Below are positions 9,558 through 18,746 of a stretch of DNA of 64,000 bases, piece after piece (within the stretch, counting starts at the first letter, position 1; every line of letters starts with the position of its first letter). The position numbers and the translations under genes are program-made. The stretch comes from Lucinisca nassula (lineage: Eukaryota > Mollusca > Bivalvia > Lucinida > Lucinidae): NCBI GenBank assembly GCA_963580285.1, contig CAUZLF010000251.1, positions 29,001 to 93,000 of the forward strand, written 5' to 3'. The notes beneath the pieces are model-generated. The model worked only from the letters and a program-made list of their open reading frames with translations. It searched no databases and was not told the origin of the DNA.

Positions 9558-10072
9558 TTAACCCTTTTTTGTACCAAATGGAATCTTCCTCCTCATTACA
9601 CAAACACGCCTATACAAATACATTGCCACCCTTTATCGCCGAGAAAATGAAAATTTTATGATGAAAAATTGTGATATTTTTCTTATTTCTGCTCTAAAAT
9701 ATAGATTGTGGGTACCCACAATCTATATTTTAGATGAGGTGGTTCTAACGAGTACCCACAATCTATATTTTAGAGCAGAAATAAGAAAAATAAGGTGTAC
9801 CCCCTGAAACCCTAGTTTTACTATATAAAAGTGGGGTTCAAGGGGGTCAAAATTATATAGACGTGTTTTCGTGATGTTATATATAGCCGGAGTTTATTTC
9901 AAGATTTAGGGGTGTCAGGTTGTGTTTTCTTCAAAACTGATTTGGAAAATGGCTTAACTTTTCACAAACAGTGGAGGCCCTGATCAGATGCCGCATTCTG
10001 CGGCATTTGATCTGGGCCTGCATTGTTTGCCAGGGTACCCATTTTGGGTTTTCCGGTACCAAATGGGTTAAA
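9558..10072. mobile_element. Foldback MITE (GGTACC subfamily) split by another MITE
   Basis: Left end TTAACCCTTTTTTGTACCAA and right end TTCCGGTACCAAATGGGTTAA. Interior phrases are in the opposite orientation to the copies at 7954 and 9280 (AAGATTTAGGGGTGTCAGG; CAGATGCCGCATTCTGCGGC). It is interrupted after GAATCTTCCTC by the hairpin MITE at 9594-9876 and resumes with TATATATAGC. Confidence 0.75.
9594..9876. mobile_element. Hairpin MITE (GTACCCACAATC family), copy 3, nested
   Basis: CATTACACAAACACGCC at the left and ACGTGTTTTCGTGATG at the right. The centre is rearranged: the GTGGGTACCCACAATC phrase occurs before the usual GAGGTGGTTCTAACGAG tip, so part of the arm is repeated. Lies wholly inside the MITE 9558-10072. 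Confidence 0.75.
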
Positions 10073-10189
10073 ATGGCATAAATTATGCTAAGTTTATCTG
10101 TTCACCTTAAAGTGTGTTGTGTATTTATGATAAAAGAATCATATATTCAAATAGTGTGTGAAAATAATGACAATGAATTATTTTGGCTT

Positions 10190-11057
10190 TTTATGCCCCA
10201 GCCATTCGAAGAATGGTGGAAGGGCATATAGTGTTGCCCCTGTCCATTCGTCCCTCTGTCAGGTGAAACTTAAACACGGTCAATAACTTTCTTATTTCTG
10301 GATGGATTTTGAAATAACATGGCAGATTTGTTAACCATTATGAGACGATGTGTAGCGAGCAAACCCAAGGTCTGTACCACCAAGGTCAAGGTTGTACTTA
10401 GAGGTCAAATGTCAAAAATAGGGTCACAAACTTAAACAGGGTCAATAACTTTCTTATTACTGGATGGATTTTGAAATTACGTAGCAAAAATGTTAACCAT
10501 CATGAGACAATCTGTCTTGGGTCGGTCCGTACCTGCAAGATCAAGTCGTACTTAGAGGTCAAAGGTCCAAATAATGGTCCGAAACCTAATGAATTATTTT
10601 GGTTTTTATGCCCCAGGCATTTGAAGAATGGTGGAAGGGCATAATAGTGTTGCCCCTGTCCATTCGTCCCTCTGTCTTTGAAATTACTTGGCAGAAATGT
10701 TAACATCATCAGACAATATGTTGTGCGCAAGACCCAGGTTGGTCATAATAAATCCACTTTAACTTTTACCACTCTGTAGGCTAAATGCTTGGTACCTCCA
10801 AGGTCAAGGTCATGCTTGGAGCTCAAAGGTAAAGATTAGTGTCTTTTTCTTGTGTTCGCTCAAGACCTTTGTTGTTCCTGGATGGAATTGGAAATTACTT
10901 GGCAGAAATTTTAACCATTATGAGACAATTTGTTGCATGCAAGACCAAGGTCCATACCTATAAGGTCAAGGTCATACTTAGTGGTCAAAGGTCAAATACT
11001 AACAGCAACATATTTTAGGCAGGGGCATCCATGTCCTGTGGACACATTTATAGTTTG
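10190..11057 (+). mobile_element. Hairpin/tandem-repeat element with an internal second start
   Basis: Starts with an imperfect hairpin TATGCCC ... CCATTCGAAGAATGG ... GGGCATA (10192-10228). Repeats of ~165-180 bp follow with TCAATAACTTTCTTATTTCTGG, TTAACCATTATGAGACAAT and CAAGGTCAAGGTCATACTTAG phrases. A second copy of the hairpin start lies at ~10605-10645. The right end has a GTCCTGTGGAC hairpin (11034-11044) and ends CATTTATAGTTT. Confidence 0.65.
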
Positions 11058-11321
11058 CTACTATAGTTAATTTTGTTTAGCTCATATTGGTCTATAGCCA
11101 TGCTATCTGGGTCTGTAGCCATGCTGTGTCTGTCAGATCTGCTTGTGTGATTTTTAGCCGATACTCAGTGGAAGCATGTGTACTATCGTAACTTCGGGTG
11201 GATAGAAAAACAGTTGACTAAAACACTGCTCCCTAGTGTCCCTCCCAAAAATGGGGGGGGGGGGGTTACAATATAGATCTGGGCCCAATTTTTTAAAGCC
11301 TTGTTAGGTTAACAAGCTTCT
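11058..11321. other. Unassigned sequence
   Basis: No gene or clear repeat seen. Contains a poly-G run near 11252-11267 and a short direct repeat around TAGCCATGCTATCTGGGTCT / GTAGCCATGCTGTGTC (11096-11135). Confidence 0.3.
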
Positions 11322-11500
11322 TAGTGGTCAAATTGTTAACTGTTCTAGCAAGTTTAATACCTTAAATTTTATGATTTTTGCTGAAAAAATGTGAGCAGCT
11401 TTTGCATTTGCAAAAGCTGCTGACATTTATTCAGCAAAAATATTAGCAAAATTGCGATATGAAATGATCAAAGTTTTAACAATATGTTAACTAATGATGG
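11322..11500. repeat. Foldback element with an AT-rich hairpin
   Basis: Inverted repeat with its tip at GCAGCTTTTGCATTTGCAAAAGCTGC-type sequence (11395-11421) and further arms TTTTTGCTGAA / TTCAGCAAAAA. Outer GTTAAC motifs occur near 11335 and 11487. No coding potential; MITE-like. Confidence 0.55.
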
Positions 11501-11753
11501 TGAGTGCCTCGTCTTGTCACTCAGTGCATAGTAAAGAATATATAGGAGAACATGGAAACATAGGAGTCTCGGACGGTGTATTTGTGGACTGATCTGAGTT
11601 ATAATGTGATTTTTGTGATGCCCCTTCTATATGTCGACCCAGATAAGCAGTCTCTAGGCCATTAGCTGGTAACTCCATTGTCTGTGATAAGAAGTTGTAA
11701 TATATTTATTATATGCTTAATTATGTAGTATTTTGTTGGTTGGTTTGGATTTT
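11501..11753. other. Unassigned sequence
   Basis: No open frame, splice-flanked exon or familiar repeat phrase found. Confidence 0.3.
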
Positions 11754-11950
11754 ATCCCTTACCCTGCTGAATTAATTTATTTAGCCACACCCATTTCTGA
11801 CCATCTCCCAATCAAATACTTGATGTAAAATATTCATTCAGTTCACACACTGCAAAACAGATAGTGTGGATCCCTATCAGATGGCTTCTGATCTGGATCT
11901 TCACTGTTCGCAAAAGTATGGGTTGTTGTGTTCAGCAGGAAAAGGATTGA
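11754..11950. mobile_element. Foldback MITE (CCTGCTGAA-terminus subfamily)
   Basis: Ends ATCCCTTACCCTGCTGAAT and TTCAGCAGGAAAAGGATTGA. The interior has CACACCCATTTCTGACC and a short GATCAGATGGC-type hairpin. Related to 2766-2976 and 12214-12415. Confidence 0.65.
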
Positions 11951-11984
11951 TGACCTAGACAAAACTATTTAGGTGATGTGGAGC

Positions 11985-12089
11985 CAGTTGGGTTGGTTTG
12001 GCATTTAATGACCTAGTCAACACTGTTAAGGTTATACTGAGCCAGTCAGTTTACATAACCACACTTTTCCTGGGCAGGCATATACCCCA
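11985..12089 (-). mobile_element. 3' part of an old copy of the SINE family found in the array
   Basis: Aligns by eye with the tail half of the SINE at 24998-25303: CCTAGTCAACACTGTTAAGG versus CCCAGTCAACACTATTTAGG, then GAGCCAGTCAGTTTAC and TCCTGGGCAGGC. The remainder of the same copy resumes at ~12595 after a ~500-bp interruption. Confidence 0.65.
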
Positions 12090-12213
12090 CAGGCCTTATA
12101 CTTTTCAGGCATTTGCAGGATTTCAGGCTTTTAGAGTTTGATTTTGTTCTTGATTTCAGGCGTTTAGATTTTGATTTTTGTACCTATAGGGTAGTCTGTT
12201 TAAAAAACTATTT

Positions 12214-12415
12214 AACCCTTATCCTGCTGAATAAATTTATTAACCCACACCCATTTCTGACTATATAAATCAACCAAACTACTTGATATTTTCACAAACT
12301 CCAAAACAAACAGTGTAGATCCTGATCAGATGGCTTCTTCAGAAGCCATCTGATCAGGATCTGCACTGTTTGCAAAGGTAAAAGTTGTGTCTCGTTCAGC
12401 AGGATAAGGATTGAA
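12214..12415. mobile_element. Foldback MITE inside the interrupted SINE
   Basis: Ends TTAACCCTTATCCTGCTGAA and TTCAGCAGGATAAGGATTGA. The central hairpin is TGATCAGATGGCTTCTTC against GAAGCCATCTGATCA. The CACACCCATTTCTGAC phrase matches 11754-11950. Confidence 0.75.
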
Positions 12416-12477
12416 GCTGCTAAACCGGGCCTTTCAGGCATGGAAAAGCGTGGTCAGTATGAGGCCTGACCCCAGCA

Positions 12478-12592
12478 GGCACATGACATAGTTATGACAA
12501 TGTCATGACGTTTATGCAATGTCACATCAACGTCGGTGCAATGTCGTGACATTGCATCGACATTGATTTGATGTTGCCCTTGTGAGGTGTGA
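12478..12592. repeat. Overlapping short palindromes
   Basis: A chain of inverted and direct repeats built on ATGTCATGACG / CAATGTCGTGACATTGC (12500-12560). Unclassified; lies in the same interruption as the MITE at 12214. Confidence 0.45.
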
Positions 12593-12594
12593 AC

Positions 12595-12800
12595 TGCTGG
12601 GGCATAAGTGGTTACTAAGTAAAGTGCACATCTTTTTATAGAATCTGATAACAGCTCTGCTTGAATTGGCATAAGGGAGACAATGACCAGAGAAATATTC
12701 TGGATCTGTCTCCAAGAAATAATGTAATCGGAACCATGTGGATCGAACAGGGAACCTCGCGATTACCAGTCAGACATGCATCCAGCTGAGCTGCTGAGGC
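12595..12800 (-). mobile_element. 5' (tRNA-like) part of the interrupted old SINE
   Basis: Matches the head half of the array SINE: GGTTACTAAGTAAAGTGCACAT, AAGGGAGACAATGACCAGAG, and a minus-strand tRNA-like head with CAGCTCAGCTGGA (12784-12796) and a B-box-like GTTCGATCC (12740-12748). More diverged than the copies in the array. Confidence 0.7.
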
Positions 12801-12864
12801 AGGCTAATTAGATAAACAGAGTGTCATGACCTGTGATCATCTATCAATATTTTTAGATAACTTC

Positions 12865-13116
12865 TCTGAAGATTGATATATACTTCATGGTCCAGTGACT
12901 TTGTTTATCTGTTGCATTGAGGTCAACCTTATGTATAGAGGGTAACACATTTAGTACTAATCTTCCATGTGGCCCTCTTTTCCTGGGTATAGGAACCACC
13001 ACTAAGCAATGTGGATAAAGTCTCTTGCTCAAGGAAATAACACTTGGCGCTTTTGGGGATCGAACCGGCTGCCTCTCGATCTCAAATCCGATGTTTTTCC
13101 ACTGCACCATAGCGCT
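12865..13116 (-). mobile_element. tRNA-derived SINE, second family (minus strand)
   Basis: Minus-strand head GTGGAGCGCTATGGTGCAGT (from 13120) holds an A-box-like TGGTGCAGTGG and a B box CCGGTTCGATCCC (13056-13068). These are followed by TCCTTGAGCAAGAGACTTTA, a phrase common in SINE core domains. Flanking copies of TTCATGGTCCAGTGACTTTG (12884) and TTCATGGTTCAGTGACTTTG (13226) suggest it sits in a duplicated or inserted block. Confidence 0.65.
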
Positions 13117-13317
13117 CCACAAATATCTATGAGAACTACAGTGATGCTACTTAATACATGTTTACATCTTAGCATGGATGGCTTGGATGCGTGAATGAGG
13201 TAATCCATATTTGACTGACCAATATTTCATGGTTCAGTGACTTTGTGAAGTTTTTGCATCAGCCACATTGTTCATGACATATGGGCCCCGTCAAGCGATT
13301 TTGGTACTTATCGCCTA

Positions 13318-13384
13318 TGCGAGCAGCGAAGGTTCAGGCGAGCCTGCGCATCCGCGCAGTCTCACCAGAACCTTCGCTGCTCGT
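13318..13384. repeat. GC- and CpG-rich hairpin
   Basis: GCGAGCAGCGAAGGTTC on the left pairs with GAACCTTCGCTGCTCG on the right around a CpG-rich loop (AGCCTGCGCATCCGCGC). It stands out from the A+T-rich surroundings and is probably the core of a MITE spanning roughly 13280-13530. Confidence 0.55.
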
Positions 13385-13530
13385 TCATACAAGCAGTGAA
13401 TCAAGAGGAACCTTCAGACAGAAAGCCATATCCCTGGCCCCTCTGAATGGCTGGGCATGCGCAGTTAAAATTTGTCATGACGGAATACTCAAAGACACAA
13501 ATTCGCTTGGCGGGGCTCATATCATGGCTT

Positions 13531-13687
13531 GAGCTCTGATGAGCAATTCTGGACCGCATGATCTTCTTATTTATTTTCTTCCCTTTGCATTAAATGGAGT
13601 TTATTTTCTGTAGCTTTACTTTTTTGATTGCAAGTTGATTTTTTATTTTCTTATGATTATATTTTTATACATACTTGAGATGAAATA
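13531..13687. other. Unassigned AT-rich sequence
   Basis: T-rich stretch without an open frame or recognised repeat. Confidence 0.3.
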
Positions 13688-13866
13688 CTCATTCACCTTA
13701 TTTGCATTATCTGCTGGTTCCTAGTCTGAAGGTTATCAGTGTTGGAATAACAGGTAACCAGACCCCCTTGACCTTGAAAGGTCAGGGGGGGGTCTGGTTA
13801 CCTGTTTTTCCAATATTGACAATGTGCAAACTGAGAGCCAGCAAATAATGCAAATTTGGTGAATAT
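13688..13866. mobile_element. Palindromic MITE
   Basis: Almost one continuous hairpin: CATTCACC at the left, GGTGAATA at the right. Inner arms GGAATAACAGGTAACCAGAC and GTCTGGTTACCTGTTTTTCC flank a CCCCTTGACCTTGAAAGGTC tip. Arms are about 85 bp. Confidence 0.75.
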
Positions 13867-14025
13867 TACATAATAAATCCCCTTTAACTTTTTACCATTC
13901 TGTAGGCTAGTTCAGAATACACCAATTAAAGGAAAATAGCAGACGCCTTTTTATTGAGTCTGTTCACGACCAGTACTGAAATGTGCAACACCAGTGACGC
14001 ACTTTTTTCAAACCCTTTGATGGAT

Positions 14026-14305
14026 CATTACGCAAACACACCTATACAAATACATTGCTACCTTTATCGCCGAAAAAATGAATCTTTTATGAAGAAAAAT
14101 TGTGATAATTTTCTTATTTCTGCTCAAAATATAGAATGTGGGTACTTGTTAGAACCGCCTCATCGAGGTGGTTCTAAAGAGTACCCACAATCTATATTTC
14201 AGAGCAGATGTTAGAAAAATAAGGTATACCCCCGGAAAGCCCAGTTTTACTATGTAAAAGTGGGGTTCAAGGGGGTCAAAATTATATAGGCGTGTTTTCG
14301 TGATG
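14026..14305. mobile_element. Hairpin MITE (GTACCCACAATC family), copy 4
   Basis: CATTACGCAAACACACC at the left, GGCGTGTTTTCGTGATG at the right; tip CGCCTCATCGAGGTGG. It has the AAGGTATACCCCC / TATGTAAAAGTGGGG right half, as in copies 1 and 3. Confidence 0.75.
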
Positions 14306-14398
14306 TAAGTACATACTTGGTAAAGTAATAGATATTGGTCCGATTTTGTAATATATATAAGTTCTGAAGTTAGATCCTTTGGAAGCAAAGAATACACC

Positions 14399-14467
14399 AA
14401 TTGATCTGGACCTGCACTGTTCGCCAGGGTACCCATTTTGGGGTTTCCGGTACAAAATGGGTTAAAC
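14399..14467. mobile_element. Right-end fragment of a GGTACC-subfamily MITE
   Basis: Contains TTGATCTGGACCTGCACTG, CCAGGGTACCCATTTTGGGG and the terminal GGTACAAAATGGGTTAAA. The left half is missing. Confidence 0.6.
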
Positions 14468-14665
14468 ATATCTTTGCTGAAGTAACTTGATTTGCTGCAC
14501 ATTATCGATCAAATGAAAAAGAAATGTAACAAAATGCATATAATACGCTATCAATACGCTGTTTTGCCTCTTGTTACATTGTATTGTTGCAATAGGCTAA
14601 ACAAAAATGCTTTCAGTACCCAACCTGAAAAAGCGCATTGTAAGTGTTTTGTTTTCTTAGTTATT

Positions 14666-16878
14666 AGCTCACCTGTCATGTAGTGACAAGGTGAGCTTCT
14701 GTGATCACATTTTGTCCGTCGCCCGTGGTGCTTGCGTCTGTGCGTGTATCCGTAAACAATTTCAAATAAGTATATCTCTAATACCCCATGGCCAATCTTG
14801 ATCAAATTTCATGAGAAGCACCATCAGGTAGGGGGAAAGGCTCCATAAGGTTTTTGGGCTGATCAGGTTGGAATTCTGGTGGCCATGGAAACAAAAAGGT
14901 TCCATAAACTTATAATGGGGAAAACAACGTCTCCACTTTTTCTCTGCCATTTCTGTTTGATCTTCATCAAACTTGCAGATAACCAGGAGGGGCTTACAGT
15001 CTACGTTGAGTTCGAATTTGGGCTGCACGGGACAAACAGCTTAGGAGTTACCTGCCCTTGTGCATAAATATAAGTGAAAAATGGTGTCTCCAGCTTTTCT
15101 CAACTGTTTATGATCTGATCTTTTCGTAACTTTTCATAAACGAGGACAAGCGTAAAATCTCGGACGAGTTCGAATTTGGTTTGAATCTGACCAGCGGTTT
15201 TCCAGTTACATCCCCTTGAGCTTGAAAAATTTTCCCATAGACTTAAAATGGGGAAAACGATGTCTCCACTTTTTCTCCGCCATTTCGATCCGATCTTCAT
15301 CAAACTTGCATATAACCAGGAGGGGCTTACAATGCAGGTTGAGTTCAAATTTGGGCTGCACGGGACAAACAGCTTCTGAGTTACCTGCCCTTGAGCATAA
15401 ATGTAAGTGAAAAACGGTGTCTCCAGCTTTTCTCAGCCGTTTTTGATTGGATCATTTTGTAACTTTTGGTAAAGAGGACAAGCATGAAATCTTGAGTGAG
15501 TTCGAAGTTGACTTGAATCTGACGGGTGGTTTTCCAGTTACATCTCCTTGAGTGTGAAAGATTTTCCCATAGACTTACAATGGGAAAACGACGTCTCCAG
15601 CTTTTCTCGACCATTTCAAATCAAATCTTCATTATACCCCCACAAATGAAATTTGGGGGGGGTATATAGGAGTGAGCTTGTCGGTCGGTCGGTTGGTCTG
15701 TCGGTCGGTCGGTCGGTCGGTCTGTTGACTTGGTTTCCAGACGATAACTCAAAAACCACTTCACCGATTTTTATAATTTTTGGTACACTGATGTAACATC
15801 ATAAAATACAGGTCAAGTTCGATTTCCACTACAATTCGTCAATTTTCGACATAGTTATGGCCCCTTTCAAGTGAAAAAATTGCAAAATGGCGCTGATGTA
15901 CTATCAAGGCAGTTTTTGTGGGGGTATTCATCACCTTTAGTGATAGCTCTAGTTAAACTTGCAGACAACCAGGAGGGGCATACAGTCTATGTTGAATTTG
16001 AATTTGGGCCACCCAGGTCAAATGACTTCTGAGTTACCTGCCCTTGAACATAAATATTAGCGAAAAATGGTGTATCCAGCTTTCCGCAACTGTTTTTGAT
16101 CTGATCTTTATGTTACTTTTGGTAAACGAGGATAAGCATAAAATCTCTAATGAGTTCGATTTTGGCTTGAAATTGACCACCGGATTTCCAGTTACATCCC
16201 CTTGAGGGTGAAAAATTTTCCCTTAGACTTACAATGGAAAAACGATGTCTCCAACTTTGCTTGGCTATTTCTAACATGACCTTCATCAAACTTCCATATA
16301 ACCAGAAGGAGCTTACAGTCTATGTTTAGTCCAAATTTGGGTCGCATGAGACAAAAGGCTTTCGAATTACCTGCCCTTGAGCATAAATATTAGTGAAAAA
16401 TAGTGTCTCCACCTTTTCTCAGCCGTTTCTAATCTGATCTTTTTGAAACTTTTAATTAATGAGAACAAGCATAAAACCTCAGATGAGTTTGAATTTGGCT
16501 TGAATCTGACATTTGGTTTTGCAGTTACAGCCCTTAGAGCTTTAAAAATCTTATTGTCTGAAACCTGAAGGCCCAGGTCTTTGATGCTTGGTGTGAAGCT
16601 TCATTTAGTGAAACTCTACTAAGATTGTTCTAATTATAGCCCTGGCACCAAAAATGCCCCCACACCAGAGCCCACTAGTTTTACATGGGCTTATATAGGG
16701 AAACTCTTTAAAAATCTTCTTGTCTGAAACCAGAAGGCCCAGGTCTTTGATATTTGGTATGAAGTTTCATCTAGTGGACCGCTACCAAGTTTGTTCAAAT
16801 TATATTTCTTGGGCTAAGATTGTACTAGAGACACTGATTCTCAGGTGAGCGATTCAGGGCCCTCTGGGCTCTCTTGTT
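14666..16878 (+). mobile_element. Hairpin/tandem-repeat element, diverged relative of the array element
   Basis: Left terminus is a hairpin AGCTCACCTGTCA / TGACAAGGTGAGCT (14666-14697); right terminus is CTCAGGTGAGCGATTCAGGG ... GGGCTCTCTTGTT (16840-16878). The body has alternating ~165-bp repeats (~330-bp pairs) with GGACAAGCGTAAAATCTCGG, GAGTTCGAATTTGG, GTTACATCCCCTTGAG and TTTTCCCATAGACTTA. These are recognisably the phrases of the array element (GACAGGCATAAAATCTCGG; GCCCATAGACTTAAC). Two ~130-190-bp repeats of another kind (TGTCTGAAACCTGAAGGCCC) occupy 16550-16800. No protein is encoded. It ends only 117 bp before the array begins. Confidence 0.75.
15633..15953 (+). mobile_element. Hairpin-start element nested in 14666-16878
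   Basis: A hairpin of TATACCCCCACAAAT against ATTTGGGGGGGGTATA, then a GGTC microsatellite (15680-15720), a ~200-bp unique body, an inverted match to the start (TTTGTGGGGGTATTC, 15915) and the end AGCTCTAGTT. It splits a host repeat reading ATCTTCATCAAACTTGC elsewhere (15293-15308) into ATCTTCAT ... AAACTTGC, with no clear target duplication. Confidence 0.7.
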
Positions 16879-16994
16879 ATAATAGTATTTTGTTAACGGT
16901 TTGTTTGACTCAGTGTAGTTTGATTCCAAACATATTGATAGCGCATTGTTGCACTTAACATTTCAAAATGATTGTTTATTTGTGTATCACTTAT
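16879..16994. other. Linker between the nested element and the array
   Basis: AT-rich and not present in the array units. It marks the left flank of the array; homology to later units starts at GGGAGCTTACCACTAAAT, position 16995. Confidence 0.5.
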
Positions 16995-17217
16995 GGGAGC
17001 TTACCACTAAATATTTTCCATAGGCGACAATAGTAACCTTTTACATGCTCCCACAAAAACTACACATACAAAACTTTTCAAACCTTACTTATTTATAGAG
17101 CCATCCTAGCTCAACAAGTTGATGAGAAAAAATCCACATGTAGCCCGTCTCCTTTTCAAGTTATGGTCCGCCATGTTTGTTTACGTGCAGATTCGCAGTG
17201 AATACAAGCCGGCTTTT

Positions 17218-17525
17218 ATATTTTACTTTTGGTCCTTTGAGATCAGCGTGAATATTCTGAGAAATCGGAAATAAATTATTGGTTTAGACTCATATTCTAG
17301 ACAGGTTTTTAATTATTTGGACCCCATTTTGATTTATATCAGTCTTTGAATCGACTGCCTATTCGAAATTCGCAAAATTGCAGTATGTTTCCTCTGGCTT
17401 TCATTGTCGGATCATTACAGGGTCACTGATGAGGCTTTATTAGCCGAAACTACGTAGTATGACCCATCTTCTTTCTTATGAATGTTTGCATTGCTCTTAA
17501 AGGAACTCATTTTTGATTTTTATTT
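17218..17525 (+). mobile_element. Unit-1-only segment, possible retrozyme or Penelope-type remnant
   Basis: In the other units GGCTTTTTAACAGAGAGG is continuous. In unit 1 about 308 bp lies between GGCTTTT and TTTTAACAG, bounded by short T runs. It is either an insertion with a short target duplication or a sequence deleted from the other units. It contains the hammerhead-like sequence at 17420-17465. No open frame is evident. Confidence 0.5.
17420..17465 (+). ncRNA. Candidate type I hammerhead ribozyme
   Basis: All conserved parts are present in order. Helix I 5' strand GGGTCA (17420-17425); core CTGATGA (17426-17432); helix II GGCT/AGCC with loop TTATT (17433-17445); GAA (17446-17448); helix III ACTACGTAGT, self-complementary, starting with the required A and ending with the required T (17449-17458); H17 = A (17459); helix I 3' strand TGACCC (17460-17465). 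Cleavage is predicted after 17459. Very short palindromic helix III is known from hammerheads of Penelope-like elements and small animal retrozymes, which can act as dimers. Self-cleavage is untested. Confidence 0.7.
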
Positions 17526-18574
17526 TAACAGAGAGGTGACAATATAAAATCAGCCACAAATTCTTTGAGCTTGCAGGTATAATTATAAAACACACATCAT
17601 TTTATTTCCTAATAACTATCCTTTTCTCACATTGAAATGAAACATGGGATATTTATCCAATGGAAGCCTGTCTGGTATTTAGACTGCAACTAAAAGCTCT
17701 GTCCCAAAGTGATAAAACCCAGTACCTCCAGTATTTAGTGCAAAGCTACCTATACCAAACCCTTATTGTCTTTATGATCCATCAAAAGATTGTCAAATAG
17801 AAATTTAGATCATATCTGATAACTTAAGCATGCATAATAAATATTCAGGGACAAAAAATCTTTGAAGTTTGCGAAAAAGTTATCGCTTTCAGATTCAACA
17901 ATGAAAGCCGAACAAACAATATTTTGTGAAAAAGCGCAAAGTTTACCTCTTTCTGGAATGGAACCCAGACACCGGCTGGCATCAGTGGTTCTTTTCCTAT
18001 GTCTTTGGAACACTTCAATCCTAAAATGCACTAAAGTATGCCTTAATAGCATACCAACTGGTATTTATGGCTGATTTCACACCTATAACCCCTTATTTTA
18101 TGTAAAAATGGCATTTTGAGGATATTTTGATGATAAAACTTTGACAAAAATGATTATAAATGCCTTAATACCAAGAGAAATAGTGGATATATATCTGTTC
18201 AGATCCTTTAACATGAATCTAATCAATTAGAACCAATAATAGATGAGAAAACTTATCGCGATATTGCAGCAGAGACAATTTTGAAGCTTTCCTTCGGCTA
18301 GAGACCAAGGCCAAAAACCATGTAACCTTACTGTTATATTCCAGATGGAGTAGATTCTTTCTCTTATGTACCTGGTTATACACTTACTGTAAGACTTTTT
18401 CCAAAACAAACCCAATAATAATTGATTAACATGGCTTTAAAGTACCCCTCCCCCCCAATTCACAGATCAGAAGCAAAAACTGATCAAATACACCCAGTCA
18501 GACCTAAATTACCACTAACCTTACACTTTTTAGCTCACCTGAGCCGAAGGCTCATGTGAGGTATTAGTATACCA

Positions 18575-18746
18575 CGAGCCGTCGTCCGTCGTCCACACTT
18601 TCAACGAAGTATATCTCTGGAACCAGTGGACCGGCCTTGATCAAATTTCATATGAACCATCGAGCCGTCGTCCGTCGTCCACACTTTCAACGAAGTATAT
18701 CTCTGGAACCAGTGGACCGGCCTTGATCAAATTTCATATGAACCAT
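18575..18746 (+). repeat. 86-bp tandem duplication private to unit 1
   Basis: The block beginning CGAGCCGTCGTCCGTCGTCC occurs at 18575-18660 and again at 18661-18746. Units 2-9 have it once, with GGCGTCCG in place of GTCGTCCG. Confidence 0.85.

Noticed and set aside
17165..17190. Minus-strand gene start AACATGGCGGACC in the leading segment of each unit
   Set aside because: The context is good for initiation, but the frame stops after 22 codons and no compatible exon was found; some copies differ in the codons just after the ATG.
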